This document shows positions 1 to 10,865 of a stretch of 64,000 nt of DNA, one piece after another (the stretch's first letter is position 1; every line of letters starts with the position of its first letter). The stretch covers positions 285,678,067 through 285,742,066 of the forward strand of contig OV884056.1 in assembly GCA_930367215.1 (NCBI GenBank), in the 5' to 3' direction. The DNA comes from Pollenia angustigena (taxonomy: Eukaryota; Arthropoda; Insecta; Diptera; Polleniidae). The notes below the pieces were generated by a model. It searched no databases and was not told the DNA's origin. It saw only the letters and a program-made list of their open reading frames with translations. A program made the translations under genes and the position numbers.

Positions 1-421
1 ATTAGATATATGAAAACTTAAGTTTGTCCAAGTTAAACAAAACATTTTTATTGGGAACATAAAAAAAATAATATACAAACATAACTATATTCATAAATTA
101 ATACAAAATTATAGTTTCCTTAAAAAATGTTTAATTGTTAATTAAAAAATGTAAGATTTAATAATTTCATACGTCTAATGTTACATGTATGCCATTAAAT
201 TTATGAAATCAAAAAATTTTTTTATAAAAGCAACATATTTCAATAATTGCCTTCATAAATTTAAATTTTCATAATGACAATAAAAATGTCATTATAGTAA
301 TGAAACAAAAACTTTCAATCCACTTTCAATCAACGTTGTTATTGTTATTATGGACAATTAAATCTCATATTTACGCTCTTAATTGAGTAAAAAACATAGT
401 TTTTTTATCTAAAAACTACAC
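1..421. other. AT-rich stretch, no feature seen
   Basis: Very AT-rich sequence with short homopolymer runs. I see no coding-like frame, inverted repeat or recognised repeat end. Confidence 0.5.
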
Positions 422-567
422 TGCCCCGGCAGACTAGCTGGTAGTGAGCTAGTCTATCAGCACCGAGGTTACGCGATCGATTCCCGCCAGAGACAGAAAA
501 AAAATAAAAAATTAAATAAAGTAAAATAAAATAATATAAGAAAAAATAATTTAAAAAAAAAAAAAAA
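422..567 (+). repeat. tRNA-derived SINE-like element S1, copy 1
   Basis: The first 73 bases resemble a tRNA: a 5' TGCCCCGG, an A-box-like segment around GCTGGTAGTGAGC, and a B-box-like segment GATCGATTCCCGCC (the usual GGTTCGA has drifted in this copy). An A-rich tail follows to about 567. The same head occurs at 37770-37842 on the minus strand, where the B box is intact, and at 56847-56919. Three scattered, diverged copies with a tail fit a polymerase III retroposon better than functional tRNA genes. I cannot name the family. Confidence 0.6.
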
Positions 568-639
568 TTTGTTACTTTATTGAAAGTATTCAATCCAATG
601 AATAATATTCATAGATCTAATGTAATGCTTCATTAAATC

Positions 640-1760
640 CTTTTAATGAAACAGGTTTCATTGATCCAACGAAGCTCTGCATAGGTTCCTTTTTAATGCA
701 ATTTTTCATGGGATTAATGTCAAAACTCATTAGTATTGCGAAGAAAATTCTTTCAGTGTTTGGTGATAAAACTTGGAGTCGGGAAGTTCTATGGTTCCCG
801 AAAATAGGTATTTAAAAAAAACTATATATTTGACATAACTTTTTTTTACCGATTTTCCGAGTTTTTCAGTAAATATGTTCAAATGATTTCCGATATTTTG
901 ATATCTAAAACGTATGAATAGATCATATTACAGCTCTAAAATTTTAGTTTTTATAATAAAAATTTTAATGTTTTTTAGTGCTTTTTTGAGTATTTTGGTC
1001 ATAACTCAGCTATTTCTTAACCGATTTGACAGATTTATATACCGACGTGTTAAAGAAGAAATTTGCCAGTTATTTTGGCTGTAAAATTTGGACTCGGGAA
1101 GATCTATGGTTCCCGAAAATGGGTATTTTTGTCATAACTTTTTCGTATCTGAACCGATTTTCCCGAATTTTTCAGAAAATATTTTCTACTAAAAATTCTA
1201 AAAATTTCCGATCTTTTGATATATAAAGCGTAATCATAGGTCACGTGACAGTCCAAAAATTCAGGTTTTTTACAAGTTTTAATATTTTTTGTACGGGAGG
1301 TACCACGCCCACTTCTACAATCCCGCCCACATTATGTGGGATGCTGTATATGGATAATCTTAATGCTTGTACTTAATTTGGAATTTTTGGCTCTTGCCGT
1401 TCTCAAGATATACAAAAATAAAAAAATACCACAACAAGGGATTTTTGGGCAAAATCAGAGGCAGTCGTGGTTTTTTGCTCATATCTCCGTCATTTTTGGA
1501 CCGATTGGGCTGAATGAATTTCAATAGCAAACTTAAACGGAGTATATGTGACATCAACCTAGTCCACATCATTTCTGGGGTTTTCGGAAAACCCATTTCA
1601 ACATACACACGGACAGACGAACAGACAGACAACCGGATTTGAACTTCGCTTTTCATAAGGACCCATGATATATACTTTATAGGGTGTAGGATCAATATTA
1701 TGGAACATGCAAACGGAATGGCAAAGTTATATCTACCCTCTTACCTTCGATGAAGGGTAT
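640..1760 (+). repeat. Dispersed fly repeat R4 with ~315-bp internal duplication
   Basis: The first part holds two imperfect copies, about 315 bases apart, of a unit containing CGGGAAG...CTATGGTTCCCGAAAAT (from 780 and from 1095). The second part (about 1290-1760) has the CGCCCAC blocks, a GGTTTTCGGAAAACCCATTTCAAC-like segment, a run rich in CAGACAGAC, and a tail reading CGATGAAGGGTATAAAAA. Other copies lie at 9780-10865 (reverse) and 14930-15320. It is non-coding; the open frames in it are shadows. I do not know its class with certainty. Confidence 0.6.
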
Positions 1761-1844
1761 AAAAATAGCAAAAAAAAACTGCAGTTTTATAAAAATTAAA
1801 ATAATAAAAAATTTTTTTTTTTTAATTTTAAAAGTTTCGTTATT

Positions 1845-2015
1845 TAAACCCACACCACAATAATAGAAAGGGTATTATGCGTTTGTGCTGATGTGTGTAA
1901 CATATAAAAATATTTGTTCTAGACCGACGAATCAGAATCACTTTCTGAGTCGATCTGGAGATGTCCGTCCGGCTGGCTTATTTCCTGTCTTTGTAACCTT
2001 GTGCGCAAAGTACAG
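1845..2015 (-). repeat. Fragment of dispersed repeat R5
   Basis: Read on the minus strand this matches part of the repeat at 33075-33485: both have the GGACGGACAT segment, the AGATCGA/TTCAGAA... stretch and the run ending in ...GCATAATACCCT. It is short and non-coding. The rest of 1761-2277 shows nothing I can name. Confidence 0.5.
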
Positions 2016-2535
2016 GTCGCAATATTAAGGATAATTTTATAAGATTTGGTACATACGTTGCAATTGTCAAAAGGACTAAGACAAAATGGTAATAATCAGT
2101 CCATAATTTTGCATAGCCCATAAACAAGCTTCTTTTCGGAAAGAGTCTTTGTGCCCATCAACCATCTATCTTGGTAGTTAGACTAAATTAGACTAAAATT
2201 ATTTTATTGCAATCTTAATCATCTTACCAAATTTTACTGGAATCGGTCTTAATTTGACCATAGCTCGCATGCGAATACAGTACAACTTCGACAGACCGGA
2301 CATGCGCCAGTCCGGTCACTCCAATAATTCGGACGCTTCTACATTTCGGACAATTTAAAATGTTTACCTCTAAAATCCGGACAAATTTTTTAAAATCCAG
2401 GGATTTTCCGTTTTTAACTCGCATGTTTTGTTATTCATACTTTGATTTACATTTTGCACTATCATTACTTCAGTTTCGGTTCAATCTTTCGCAATCGTAT
2501 TTGTCTTATTTCATTCCAAGTGCCATGTTTTTAAA

Positions 2536-3527
2536 TAATAAACTAATCTTAAAGGAAAAGTTTGATATTTTAAAAATTTTATTATTAGGCAGGTTGCCGA
2601 AGATTTCATGTTCCTAAATCAACGATTTGCGACATTAAAAAAAATAAGAAGAATATAAAACAATTTGTCTCGAATACCTATAATGGACCCGGTAACATTT
2701 GAACCAAAAATCATTTTATTCCAGAAGTCAAAGGGTTTCTAACAGAGGTTAACAGACCACTCAAAGCATTATTGATATTATAAGCGGATGAAATAACTTT
2801 TGACCCAAATTTTAAAGTTCTTTTTTACCACCAAATTGTACCGCAACTAACAGCCTATGGATCAAAATTTTAAACAAAACATAAAGGTAACTTAAAGAAA
2901 ACAATTACTGAGACATATGTATTTTATCAGCAATTGATGATGATGATGTCGACATGGTTAAAGTTTTAAAAATGTTTAACCTTAAAAATGCTGTTTATTT
3001 ATTTGACTTAGCATGGTAAGGCATTAGTGAAAAAAATATTCAGAAAAGCTGGTCTGCATTGTTGCCAAGGACTGCATCGTGCTGGGATGATGAAGATATG
3101 ATACCGCTTCAGGTTCTGCGTCATGAACTACAGTCTGATGGCATGTATGATGATGACATGAAATCTATCCAAAATATGATGAAATTAGTAATGACATAAC
3201 TGAAAAAGATATCAATGATTTGGCAACTGGTGCAAATTAATTTTCATTAGATTTTTTCGATGAAGAAATAATACAGCATGCTAAACGAAATGAATCGTCA
3301 GTGCTACTTACGGGCTCTGAAGACGACTTTGTAGTAATGGATGCAAAAACAAATTTCTCTAATGCAGATGCAAGGAAATTGTTTAAATTTGCGTTCAGTG
3401 GGCTGAGGAGAATAATTTGGATATGCAGGATATTCTATTTTTAAAGAGACTTGAGCAAAAAGTACAAATCAACCACCTCAACAAAGTTAGACAGCAGAAA
3501 ATAACTTCGTTTTTTAATAAACCATAG
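2536..3527 (+). pseudogene. Tigger/jerky-like transposase relic
   Basis: The N-terminal part reads LTLKEKFDILK-like and then, after a frameshift near 2600, a helix-turn-helix ending in STICDIKKNKKNIKQF. This is the CENP-B/pogo type of DNA-binding domain. After a gap the sequence resumes with a degraded LPPNCT-like block, a region KNAVYLFDLAW and KSWSALLP, and an acidic C-terminal region with frameshifts. The last residues read KITSFFNKP followed by a stop, a C-terminal tail seen in pogo/Tigger proteins. The catalytic core is absent and there are several stops, so it is dead. The family call rests on the N- and C-terminal motifs plus the element ends. Confidence 0.75.
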
Positions 3528-3600
3528 TATGTATGTACTTATGTACAAATGTATGTATGTATTTAATTCACTTAGATTATTTTAATAGTTTAATATAATA

Positions 3601-3738
3601 ACCCTTATTGTGTTTGGCGTATTTAAAATACGCCTACGACTGTTTGGTAATAGTTTAAAGAGAACGTGTACATTTTTCCTTTAATCTATTACCAAACAGT
3701 CGTAGGCGTATTTTAAATACGCCAAACACAATAAGGGT
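3601..3738. repeat. Perfect palindromic foldback inside the Tigger element
   Basis: Arms 3601-3653 and 3686-3738 are exact reverse complements over 53 bases, with a 32-base loop. The ends read ACCCTTATTGTG. It sits in the 3' part of the Tigger element, between two imperfect direct copies (about 3510-3600 and 3745-3830) of the Tigger 3' region. Perfect arms in a decayed setting suggest recent insertion or gene conversion between the arms. Confidence 0.85.
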
Positions 3739-3904
3739 GAATAATTTAATGTTTTTTTAATAAATCATAGTACAATGCATGTACGTACATACAATTTAAT
3801 TCACTTAGATCATTTCAATATTTTCACCTACTATAGTCCGGATAACTCGTTAATCCGAACGAGCCTAAAACTATATGTGTCCGGATTGTCGAAGTTGCAC
3901 TGTA

Positions 3905-4419
3905 CTTTGAAACATGCACATTTGGTTTTTTTAACTAGAAATTGTATTAATAAATTTGTTATTTCTTTTGTAATTTCGACAGTATTAAAATTAGTTCTGA
4001 ATTCTTATTATTGATTAAATTATGTCCGCTTGTCCATCTGTCTCTTTATATGTTAAAATTCAATTTAAGAGTTAAAAATTAAGTACATAATAACTTATTT
4101 CGTATTATTTAGAAATTAATTTTTTTATTAGTCTCAGTTACTATGCAATACAAATAAAACACACCTTCGCATTAGACTGATTCCATCGTAGATTGAATAG
4201 CAGCGTTATTTTAACAACGCGTGATACCTATTTTGTTCACTGTGAATAAAAGTGTAAAGTGCTGTATCGGTTAAAAATTTAAGGATCTTTTGTCCAAATC
4301 CTGTATTTTAAGCAGAGCTCCAAAAGAATTTATTAATGGATTTAAGAAATTTTTGTTGTGGAAAATTTTTTTTATACAATTGTGAAATTTTTTCAAGAAC
4401 TTTTTTTATAATATGGTAA
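3905..4419. other. No feature seen
   Basis: AT-rich DNA after the Tigger element. No repeat end, coding frame or strong inverted repeat recognised. Confidence 0.4.
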
Positions 4420-4629
4420 TTTAAAAAATATGTCACTCAAAAATTGTAAAATATGCAAAAATATGCATTAAAAACCGAAATATGCAAAATTATGCATTTT
4501 CACCGAAATATGCAACAATATGCAAAAACAAATCGAGGCATTTTAACGCAAATTTAATGATTCGGAAAGATAATTGGTCGACATCGATCTTAGACCGTCG
4601 ACAAAAAAACATGCAATCGCATCCCTATT
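4420..4629. repeat. hAT-like right end with ATATGCA repeats
   Basis: A cluster of ATATGCA/TGCATATT motifs spaced every 10-20 bases is followed by an end that reads, on the minus strand, TAGGGATGCGATTGCATG. Many hAT elements start with TAGGG or CAGGG and carry short repeated subterminal motifs. I do not find the matching left end, so this may be a truncated copy. Sequence from 4630 to 5113 shows nothing further. Confidence 0.4.
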
Positions 4630-5113
4630 AATTAGACTCATGTCAGTTTAGAATTTGGCAAAAGTGTCAAAACTTGAAAAGGATTCAGCTAAAGTGACAT
4701 AACTTTTAAAATAATTTGGAAGCTTGTGCAAAAAATACAACATCAAAAATAACACAACTTAAAATTGTTCATTATCTAGTGTATAAATCTTAAAGAAAAA
4801 AACTTTTTATATCATAATCTGTATGGATTTTCTACTAAATAGTGCCAACAAAATGCAAGCAAATTGTGCAGTTTTATGATTATGTTTAAGGCAATTTTTA
4901 TTAACACGTTTAATTTCCTTTCCATTGAGAAATAAAAGGGTTGTTCAAGGAAGACGGATTATCAGCTTATAAAGTTATATTTACAGCAACAATAAAAGTT
5001 TTTGATAAACATAATTGTAAAATTTAGTAAAAAAAAAAATATCAAATCGTTTTTTAATTTTTAATATTTATTTTTTTAATTTTACAATTATGTAAATTGT
5101 AAAATTTCATTAA

Positions 5114-6182
5114 TCTATTATATAAAAATAAGTCGGGTTTTCCTTCCTGACGCTATAACTCCAGAAGGCACGAACCGATTTCCACGTTTTTGCATTCGTT
5201 GGAAAGGTCTCGGGCTCCGTAAGGTTTATAGCATATAAAATTGTTCCCCGCCCACTTTTTCTATTAAGCACATAACTTGAGGACGGCTCGCCATGGTCCA
5301 ATTTAGGTTTATACAGAAAAAAATTGTTCCCCGCCCACTTTTACGCCCACTTTTTTCGATTTACCTAAAATCAGAAAACGGCACCATCGATTTGACTAAT
5401 TTTTCTTTCAAATGTTCGTATCAATGCATTTTAAGTTTCCATCGAAAGAAAATTTTACCACGCCTACTTTTACGCCCACTTTTTCTATTAAGCTCATAAC
5501 TTGAGGATGGCTTGACCGATTTGGACGATTTTTTCTTTAAAGTGATCGCCATGGTCCAACTTAGGTTTATACGGAAAGAAAATTGTTTCCCGCCCACTTT
5601 TACGCCCACTTTTTTCGATTTATCTAAAATCAGAAAACGGCTCCATCGATTTGACTATTTTTTCTTTCAAATTTTCGTATCAATGCATTTTAAGTTTCCA
5701 TCGAAAGAAAAATTTACCACGCCTACTTTTACACCCACTTTTTCTATTAAGCACATAACTTGAGGATTGCTTGACCGTTTTGGACGATTTCTTCTTTAAA
5801 GTGATCGCCATGTTCCAACTAAGGTTTATACGGAAAGAAAATTGTTCCCCGCCCACTTTTACGCCCACTTTTTTCGATTTACATAAAATCAGAAAACGGC
5901 TCCATCGATTTGACTAATTTTTCTTTCAAATGTTCGTATTATTCCATTTTAAGTTTTCATCGAAAGAAAAATTTACCACGCCTACTTTTACGCCTACTAC
6001 GAAACAATCAAAGCCGATTTGAAGGTACGATTATTTGTTGGCAGGTGATTTTTGGCAAACACTTACAGTGATACCACGATCAATGCCCGCCGATGACTTT
6101 AATGCAAAAAAATTTTTCTTCATCTTTTAATCACCAAACGAAATGTTACATAAAACGAAGCGGAGTTCGTCGGGTTTGCTAG
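5114..6182 (+). mobile_element. Non-autonomous Helitron-like element with minisatellite
   Basis: The element starts with TC after an A (5114) and ends in CTAG before a T (6179-6182), the Helitron rule of insertion between A and T with 5' TC and 3' CTRR. Just before the end is a hairpin ACGAA-gcggag-TTCGT. The interior is a tandem array with a period of 258-259 bases: the CCCGCCCACTTTTACGCC block recurs beginning near 5323, 5582 and 5840, about 3.3 units. It encodes nothing; the open frames on both strands are repeats of the same unit. Confidence 0.75.
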
Positions 6183-7179
6183 TATATTCATAAATTTTAA
6201 TTTTTTTTATAATAACTAAAAACTTGGTTTGAAAAATTATTATTACATTTTTTGAAATTGGAAAACTTAATTTTTTCATTTCATTTTAATACTTTTATTA
6301 AAGAACTTGTAAAATAACTTGCGCTTAAAGAAACAATTATTCATTAAATTATGCAAAGTTTTTAATATTCTTGAGAATGTTAATAGTTTTTAAGTCTTAA
6401 ACAAAATATTAAAGTTTCTTTTCAAATGTTAATTCAACTTTAGCCATAACAAAGTCATTATAAAACTTGTTTTATGACCAAATGACCCCAAGAACACATG
6501 TTTCCATTAATTCAGGTTTAAGCCAAACAAAAAACAAAAAAACTAATCCATCAAATTGTAAAAAAATGCAAATAAATGTCAAAAGTTTTTTATCTAAAGA
6601 AATATTTATAAAAATAATATCAATGCAAAAAATATCTGTAAAATTAACAACAATTTTTAATGAATTCAAAAGTTAAAAAAGTTATAAACAAAAAGTGTTA
6701 AATTTATACTAAAATTTACTTTGTAAAGCCAATTTTTTTAAATTTCTTAAAAAAAAAATCAAAATAAAATTTATTTTATATCAATATAATCTTTACAGCA
6801 TGAACATAATAAAAACTGCGGCGCGACGGTTTGACGTTACTTCTATAAATTTCTTTTTATAGAACATTGAAGTATTAAGAAAACTTCTTTCATGCTAGAT
6901 ACATATTTGGGTCGTAAGACGTTATGACTTAAATTTAAAATAAAACGTTCCATTTACCGACAATTCCGTCGTAAACGTATGTTGTTTTCTTTTGTATGTA
7001 AATAATATTAGTAAATTCCAAAAAAGTTTAAATTGTTGTTTATTTTTTCCCCTTTTATTTTGTTTTTAATTTGAAAACACAAAAGTATTGTAATTTTATA
7101 TTTTAAATTCTTCTTTTTTCTATGACAATACAGTCGCAACCGGCGTATAAAACAAATTAATGTCCTTTATAAAATGTTT
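6183..7179. other. AT-rich DNA, no feature seen
   Basis: AT-rich sequence with small local hairpins (for example around 6842-6864). No coding or repeat signature recognised. Confidence 0.4.
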
Positions 7180-7475
7180 GCTTCGCGTTGCGTTAGAGAT
7201 TCGCTTTGAGATCTTAGATGAAATATTCATACTTAACGAAACATGTCATATAAAGTACTTTAAACGCAAAGCGAAGCGAAAAGTTAGGTAAATCCCATCT
7301 TTCTGTGCGCTTTGAAAATCTGCTAGAATAATTTTTTTATTAATTTATTTCTTAACAAGCAATGTGTGAGTGTTATCAAAGTTTTTAATGTGGCATACAC
7401 TATTTGCTTTACGCTTTTATGTTTAAGTAAGAAACGTCACGCAAAGCGAAGAAGTTGTATCTGACACGGCCTTAA
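7180..7475. repeat. Degenerate foldback with one recognisable end
   Basis: The right end, read on the minus strand, is AGGCCGTGTCAGATACAAC next to a TAA (7473-7475), like the TAA-flanked MITEs elsewhere in the window. GCAAAGCGAAG-type motifs recur at about 7192, 7265 and 7440 in both orientations. No matching left end is clear. Confidence 0.35.
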
Positions 7476-7527
7476 GATCTTAGTCGACGTAGATACATTT
7501 GAGCAAGCTATTGTGTGCCTTTGTAAA

Positions 7528-8173
7528 GCGTGATCCATTTCGAGGTTCCCCACAGAAAATTCAAATTTAATGGGAAGTGTTTATTATCATTTGAAAGAAC
7601 ATTCTTCGGCATTTATTTTTTAAAGATTATTTCTATCAAATGTTGGCCGTTGCTACGTCGCAGATGGTCCATCCGTTGAGTCCAATTTTCGATGACTCGT
7701 TCGAGCATTTCGACTGGTAACTAGCGAATGACACGCGTGATGTTTTCCTCCAAGGCCTTAATCGAAGCGGGTTTGTCCGCATAAACTTTAGACTTTACAT
7801 ATCCCCACAGGAAAAAGTCTAACGGCGTAATATCACACGATCTTGGTGGCCAATCGACTGGCCCAAAACGTGCAGTTCTTGAATCTCTTCAGGTTGCTCT
7901 TCGTCCCAAATGCGGCAATTTTGTTTGTTTACATACCCATTGAGCCAGAAATGGGCCTCATCGCTGAACAAAATTTGCCTCGAAACACATTCCTCACAGA
8001 ACGTGAATTTTCGTAATAAAGTTGAACGATTTGTAAACGTTGTTCAGGCGTAAGTCTTTCCATTATGAAATGCCAAACAATACTAAACAAAAATAACATG
8101 TCAGCATGACACGACTCACACGTGATCTGTCAAAAAAAGGCTATTGAAAAAAGTATATCTACTTGGATCACCC
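7528..8173 (-). mobile_element. mariner (DD41D/rosa-like) deletion derivative A
   Basis: On the minus strand the element starts GGGTGATCCA and ends in the complement of GCGTGATCCA. It encodes the start MERLTPEQRLQIVQLYYEN (a helix-turn-helix opening), then jumps by deletion to the first catalytic region (FVQRR.. with the WLNGYVNKQNC block shifted in frame), and then to PVDWPPRSCDITPLDFFLWG and the C-terminal RMDHLRRSNGQHL block. The second catalytic aspartate region is deleted and there are frameshifts, so it is not active. It is a different sub-lineage from the copies at 9926, 19468 and 61737. Confidence 0.8.
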
Positions 8174-9628
8174 ATTATAATATATTATAGGTTTTAATTT
8201 TAAAATATATCTACGTCATATGCTTCCACGGTTATACGGCGCAATTGTGTTCCTACAGTTAAATGTATTAATGATTGCAACCACAGTCCAAGTAAAAGTA
8301 GAAAACCCTCAAGTTAACACCAGTTATTTAATTTTTGGTTAACGCGCATTAATCATTCACTTCTAACCATAATTACCTTCAATATCACTGAACTCTTGTC
8401 TTTATTTACTGTTGTTTTGTGTTAAAAATATTTAATACATTTTATTTCATTTCTCTACAAAACAAAACAAAAAAGTAGAAAGATTTTAATGACTGTGAAT
8501 TTTACATACGTGTAAGTATAAAACATGTATTTTAAACTGTTTAATATTTTATGTATAAAGAAAATATGTGGAAAAACTAATATTTCTTTTCCTTTAAACG
8601 AAAGTTAATTTTTTTTAAAAAAAAGTTTTCAAAAAATTCAAAAACAGTAAAACCTCTTGAGAGGTTAATTATAGTTTTAGCTTAAAATGTAATAAATTTT
8701 AATGATTTTAATAACCTTCACCAAAGGTGAAAAGGTTCGTTTATATACATACATATGTATGTATATAACTTCAGTTAATTTAAATTTTATTGGGTGGTTA
8801 ATAGACTGGTCGCAATTTTTTTTTTTTTTTTAATTTATTTGTTTGCGCTGCTTAAAATATGAGGTTTGGTGTAAAAAATCATGATCTAATTTTTCAGGTC
8901 AATCCGACGGTGCCTAGCCGTGCCGGGTGGGGCCCAAAGTTCCACATATTATAAAAAAAACATCTTTTCTATCAGATCTTTATAGTTATACTAGTTGAAA
9001 AGCCTAAAATCAAAAATATGGCTTGATTACGATGTTCCGCAGAGAAAGTACTTAAAGTGTGCCAAATTTCAGCTTCCTATGTCATCAGATGGCTTCAGAA
9101 AGTTGCGGAAAGAATAGGACATACATGCAAACATGCAAACATCCTGACATACTAAGAAATTTTATATTGTGTAGATAGATTAAAGTATTTGCTGTTTAAT
9201 ATTTTAGTATGATATGAACGAAAGATTTTAAACCTAATTCGGGGTCGCTGAATCCAGTGGTGCTAGCCGTTTTTTTAGGTTAGCTTTGGTTTTCGAGATA
9301 TACCGCTATTTCGAAAATTAAGGATGTTGCACAACATATGTTCGCGCAACTCAAAAACGCTTTAGCTTAATTGAAAAACTAAAAAAAACCGAAATTCCGC
9401 AACAAAATTTACTTTAAGAAAGGTAAAACGTTTTTCTAATATGCGCAGTCGTTTTAGAAACATAATTTTTTTTTCTGGAAAAAAAATAATTTTTTTATTA
9501 AAATTTCGGAATTTTTGTTTTTAAAAATTCATAAAAAATTTAAAAATGCAGCTATGCTTCTAATTTTATGCAGACATATAAAAAACAACATTGCAAACAA
9601 AACAAGCTATAAATGATTAAAATCTGTT
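8174..9628. other. Unassigned non-coding stretch
   Basis: Contains a palindromic ACATACATATGTATGTAT microsatellite near 8746-8764, a poly-T run near 8817, and a moderately GC-rich block around 8896-8945 (GCCGTGCCGGGTGGGGCCC) with a GATATACC block near 9298 that look like part of an old repeat. I cannot identify a gene or element. Confidence 0.35.
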
Positions 9629-9745
9629 AACAACTTTTGATTTTATGTATTCACAAAAGACGAAAAATTTTAATTAAATTAAGAATTTTATTAAACCGCC
9701 ATATAAATTTTTCGTCTTTTGTATATACATAAAATCAAAAGTTGT
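9629..9745. repeat. Long hairpin
   Basis: Inverted repeat with arms of about 40 bases (CAACTTTTGATTTTATGTAT... and its complement), differing at a couple of positions, separated by about 35 AT-rich bases. Both arms contain ACAAAAGACGAAAAAT. Possibly a small MITE; the target duplication is not clear. Confidence 0.65.
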
Positions 9746-9925
9746 TGATTGAATATTGATTTTAGACCCTAAAAGTATATATGTATATACTATGGTTCCC
9801 TATGAGTAGCGGAGTTGATTAAACGATATCTGTCCATCCGTCTATCCGTTAATTTGTCTGTCTGTGTGTACGTTGAAATGAGTTTTCCGAAGACCCCAGA
9901 TATTATAGGGACTGTTATATTTTTA

Positions 9926-10755
9926 TCGGGTGATTTTTTAGCTATTATCTTTTTGGCAACACTGGTTTAAACAGCTGACGCACGTTTCGTGTTTTGTTTC
10001 ACTATCAAACATCTTCAGTTTGGTCTATAATTTAACCATGAATCGTCTTACAAACGAACAACGCTTGCAAATTATTGAATTTTATTATCAAAATGCGTGC
10101 TCTGTTAAGAAAGTTCATCGCGCGCTTCTACCATTTTATGGTCAGCTCATTTTTGGCTCAATGGGTACCAATGCATCCAGAAAAAGTCACAGTTTGGTGC
10201 GGTTTATGGGCTGGTGACATCACTGGACCGTACTTCTTCAAAGATGATGCGAATCGTAACGTAACTGTGAATGGTGAGCGCTACCGTGAGATGATATCCA
10301 ACTTTTTTTTGCCCAAAATCCAAGAGCTTGACTTGCATGACATGTGGTTTCAATGGACTTATTGAGAGGAGAGTTCGGTGAACATTTTATTTCACGTTCG
10401 GGCCCGGTCAATTGGCCGCCTAGATCGTGCGATTTAACGCCTTTAGACTATTTTTTGTGGGGCTATGTTAAAGCTCATGTCTATACGCACAGGCCCGCTT
10501 CAATTGACGCATTGGAAGACATCATTGGAGCATTTATTCATGAGATACCGGCCGAAATGTTGGAAAGAGAATGCCAAAATTGGACTAAGCGGATGGACCA
10601 TTTGAGGCGCAGTCACTGTCAACATTTGCATGAAATAATCTTCAAACATTAAATTATATGGACCGTACTATCGATTCAAATAAAGATTTCATTCATTTTT
10701 CTGAATTTTATGTGTTTTTTTTTAACTTTTCTATATCTCTTAAAAAATCACCCGG
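9926..10755 (+). mobile_element. mariner (DD41D/rosa-like) copy B1
   Basis: Terminal inverted repeats read TCGGGTGATTTTTTA (left) and CCGGGTGATTTTTTA (right, minus strand), with TA on each side (9924-9925, 10756-10757). At 830 bp it is shorter than a complete mariner (about 1.3 kb, like the one at 30297-31793). Two close copies lie at 19468-20323 and 61737-62459. All three have separate internal deletions, so none is autonomous. Confidence 0.9.
10038..10652 (+). pseudogene. mariner transposase relic (copy B1)
   Basis: The start MNRLTNEQRLQIIEFYYQNA is a helix-turn-helix opening. A large deletion then joins it to the first catalytic block (..HFWLNG.., out of frame) and MHPEKVTVWCGLWAG. A 37-base deletion relative to the copy at 61737 removes the QQDGATCHT block with the second catalytic aspartate; a CAA lies at both ends of the missing piece. 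The rest is well kept: NWPPRSCDLTPLDYFLWG with the third aspartate, then RMDHLRRS and a final stop. It cannot make an active transposase. Confidence 0.85.
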
Positions 10756-10865
10756 TATATCGGATATAGTGTGAAATATTTTGCTATTGAAATTCAACAA
10801 GATCACTCCACAAATTGCTGAGATATGAGCAGAAGACTACGAATGCATCTAATTTTTAACCATTA

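Larger units (their letters stand above)
2278..3902 (+). mobile_element. pogo/Tigger-type DNA transposon, internally deleted
   Basis: The element has matching ends: CAGTACAACTTCGACAGACC at the left and, read on the other strand, CAGTGCAACTTCGACAATCC at the right. TA dinucleotides flank it (2276-2277 and 3903-3904), as expected for the IS630-Tc1-mariner superfamily. The left subterminal region repeats CCGGAC/TTCGGAC. Inside are the start and end of a Tigger/jerky-like transposase, but the middle with the DDE catalytic core is missing, so the 1.6 kb element is shorter than usual for Tigger elements and cannot move by itself. Confidence 0.85.
9780..10865 (-). repeat. R4 repeat copy interrupted by a mariner
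   Basis: The left part (about 9785-9923) and right part (10758-10865) match, in reverse, the R4 copy at 1290-1630: GTACGTTGAAATGAGTTTTCCG and TTGCTATTGAAATTCA are the junction-side blocks. The mariner at 9926-10755 lies between them at a TA, so it inserted into an existing R4 copy. Confidence 0.7.

Noticed and set aside
422..494. Functional tRNA gene
   Set aside because: The stem pairing is incomplete, the B box has drifted, and diverged copies with tails occur elsewhere, so a SINE is more likely.
5110..5868. Open frames on both strands in the CGCCCAC-rich region
   Set aside because: They are repeats of the 259-bp Helitron unit read in several frames, not proteins.
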